From NCBI GenBank assembly GCA_030638455.1, contig DAOWEP010000143.1:1-5733 (forward strand): a stretch of 5,733 nt of DNA, in the 5' to 3' direction. The stretch comes from Gammaproteobacteria bacterium. GTDB lineage: Bacteria > Pseudomonadota > Gammaproteobacteria > DAOWEP01. The position numbers were made by a program, and so were the translations under genes. The first letter of the stretch is position 1; the number at the start of each line of letters is the position of its first letter. The notes under the pieces were generated by a model. It saw only the letters and a program-made list of their open reading frames with translations, was not told where the DNA came from and did no database searches. Positions 5,141 through 5,733 of the stretch are shown here, in pieces.

Positions 5141-5733
5141 ATGACTGATTGTTGCAACGACAAAGCTTGTGAGACTGAAGCGCTGCGTAAGCGTCAAAGC
5201 TCGGTGCTTAAAATCGTGCTGGGTATTAACGCGGTCATGTTCATAGTAGAACTCACAGCGGGGCTCATCAGTGGCTCTGTGTCGCTGGTGGCAGATTCGC
5301 TGGATATGCTTGGCGATACCCTGGTGTACGGCTTCAGTATTTACGTGGTCGCTCGTGAAGCAAGAATGAAGGCCCATGCCGCCCTGCTCAAAGGCGGCAT
5401 CATGGCGGTCTTTGGTGTTTTCGTTCTTGGGCAGGCCATTTACAAAATCATTTATCCTCAGCTTCCGGTATTTGAGACCATGGGTGCCATTGGCCTGCTG
5501 GCGTTCAGTGCAAACAGCATTTGTTTTATTTTACTCTGGCGACATCGAACCGACGATATCAATATGAGTTCAGTCTGGTTGTGTTCTCGCAATGACATAA
5601 TCGCAAATGTATCGGTGCTGATTGCCGCCGCCGGAGTATGGCTTACCCATTCGGGCTGGCCTGATATTCTGGTTGGTCTGGCACTTGCCCCTCTCTTTTT
5701 ACGCTCAGCACTATTTGTATTGCGCGGGGCTAT
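5141..5733 (+). CDS. Cation diffusion facilitator (CDF) family transporter, 3' end outside window
   Basis: The open frame runs 197 codons to the window edge. CDF proteins exchange divalent metal ions for protons across the inner membrane, usually exporting Zn, Co, Ni, Mn or Fe. Six membrane spans can be placed at about 22-44, 46-70, 81-105, 111-133, 144-168 and 173-195, the standard CDF set. TM2 has the CDF signature ADSLDMLGD, with D55-x3-D59 at the transport site. In TM5, where HxxxD is usual, the sequence is C148SRND152, so the His is replaced by Cys. The N terminus has C4, C5 and C10, a possible metal-binding or sensing tag. The cytoplasmic C-terminal domain, if present, is beyond the window. 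The ribosome site AAGG (5130-5133) is 7 nt before ATG. It is probably cotranscribed with the cytochrome. The metal cannot be told from sequence. Confidence 0.88.
   Translation, partial: MTDCCNDKACETEALRKRQSSVLKIVLGINAVMFIVELTAGLISGSVSLVADSLDMLGDTLVYGFSIYVVAREARMKAHAALLKGGIMAVFGVFVLGQAIYKIIYPQLPVFETMGAIGLLAFSANSICFILLWRHRTDDINMSSVWLCSRNDIIANVSVLIAAAGVWLTHSGWPDILVGLALAPLFLRSALFVLRGA

Noticed and set aside
4868..5377. 169-codon open frame on the minus strand
   Set aside because: It is antisense to the cytochrome 3' end and the CDF 5' end, both of which have clear family motifs. Its product has no recognisable domain.

Overview
The window reads as chromosomal DNA from a gammaproteobacterium. The Dxs fragment is close to the enterobacterial enzyme: E. 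coli catalytic positions can be mapped with only a one-residue gap. Base composition looks to be in the mid-40s % GC by eye, with AT-rich intergenic stretches. I cannot name the genus. Signal peptides, a c-type multiheme cytochrome and a long intergenic palindrome fit a free-living or host-associated respiring proteobacterium, but do not prove it.

Region 1 (2-2001, + strand) is a compact biosynthetic operon: the 3' end of dxs (isoprenoid precursor synthesis), then queD (6-carboxytetrahydropterin synthase) and folE2 (type IB GTP cyclohydrolase). Gaps are 21 and 2 nt. FolE2 makes dihydroneopterin triphosphate from GTP. That product is the substrate of QueD on the way to queuosine, and also feeds folate synthesis, so the last two genes encode consecutive steps.

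Region 2 (2002-2179) holds a 141-bp imperfect palindrome (2039-2179) between two convergent genes. It is MITE-like or REP-like, and its right end supplies the stop codon of the facing gene.

Region 3 (2177-3928, - strand) is a pair of paralogous secreted retropepsin-like aspartic proteases, about 64% identical over 191 ungapped residues by hand count. Both keep the DTGA active-site motif. They are separated by a 435-bp spacer with no convincing gene but with a REP-like hairpin.

Region 4 (3929-5733) begins with a 285-bp divergent intergenic region. It is followed on the + strand by a membrane-anchored triheme c-type cytochrome with a cytochrome c'/c556-like N-terminal half, and then, 42 nt on, by a CDF-type cation transporter cut by the window end. 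The transporter has an atypical predicted metal site (Asp-x3-Asp in TM2, Cys-x3-Asp in TM5) and a Cys-rich N terminus. The two are probably cotranscribed.

Most of the window is ordinary. The items most worth a second look are the palindrome that has become part of a gene end, the duplicated protease pair, the triheme cytochrome linked to a CDF transporter, and the transporter's unusual metal-site residues.
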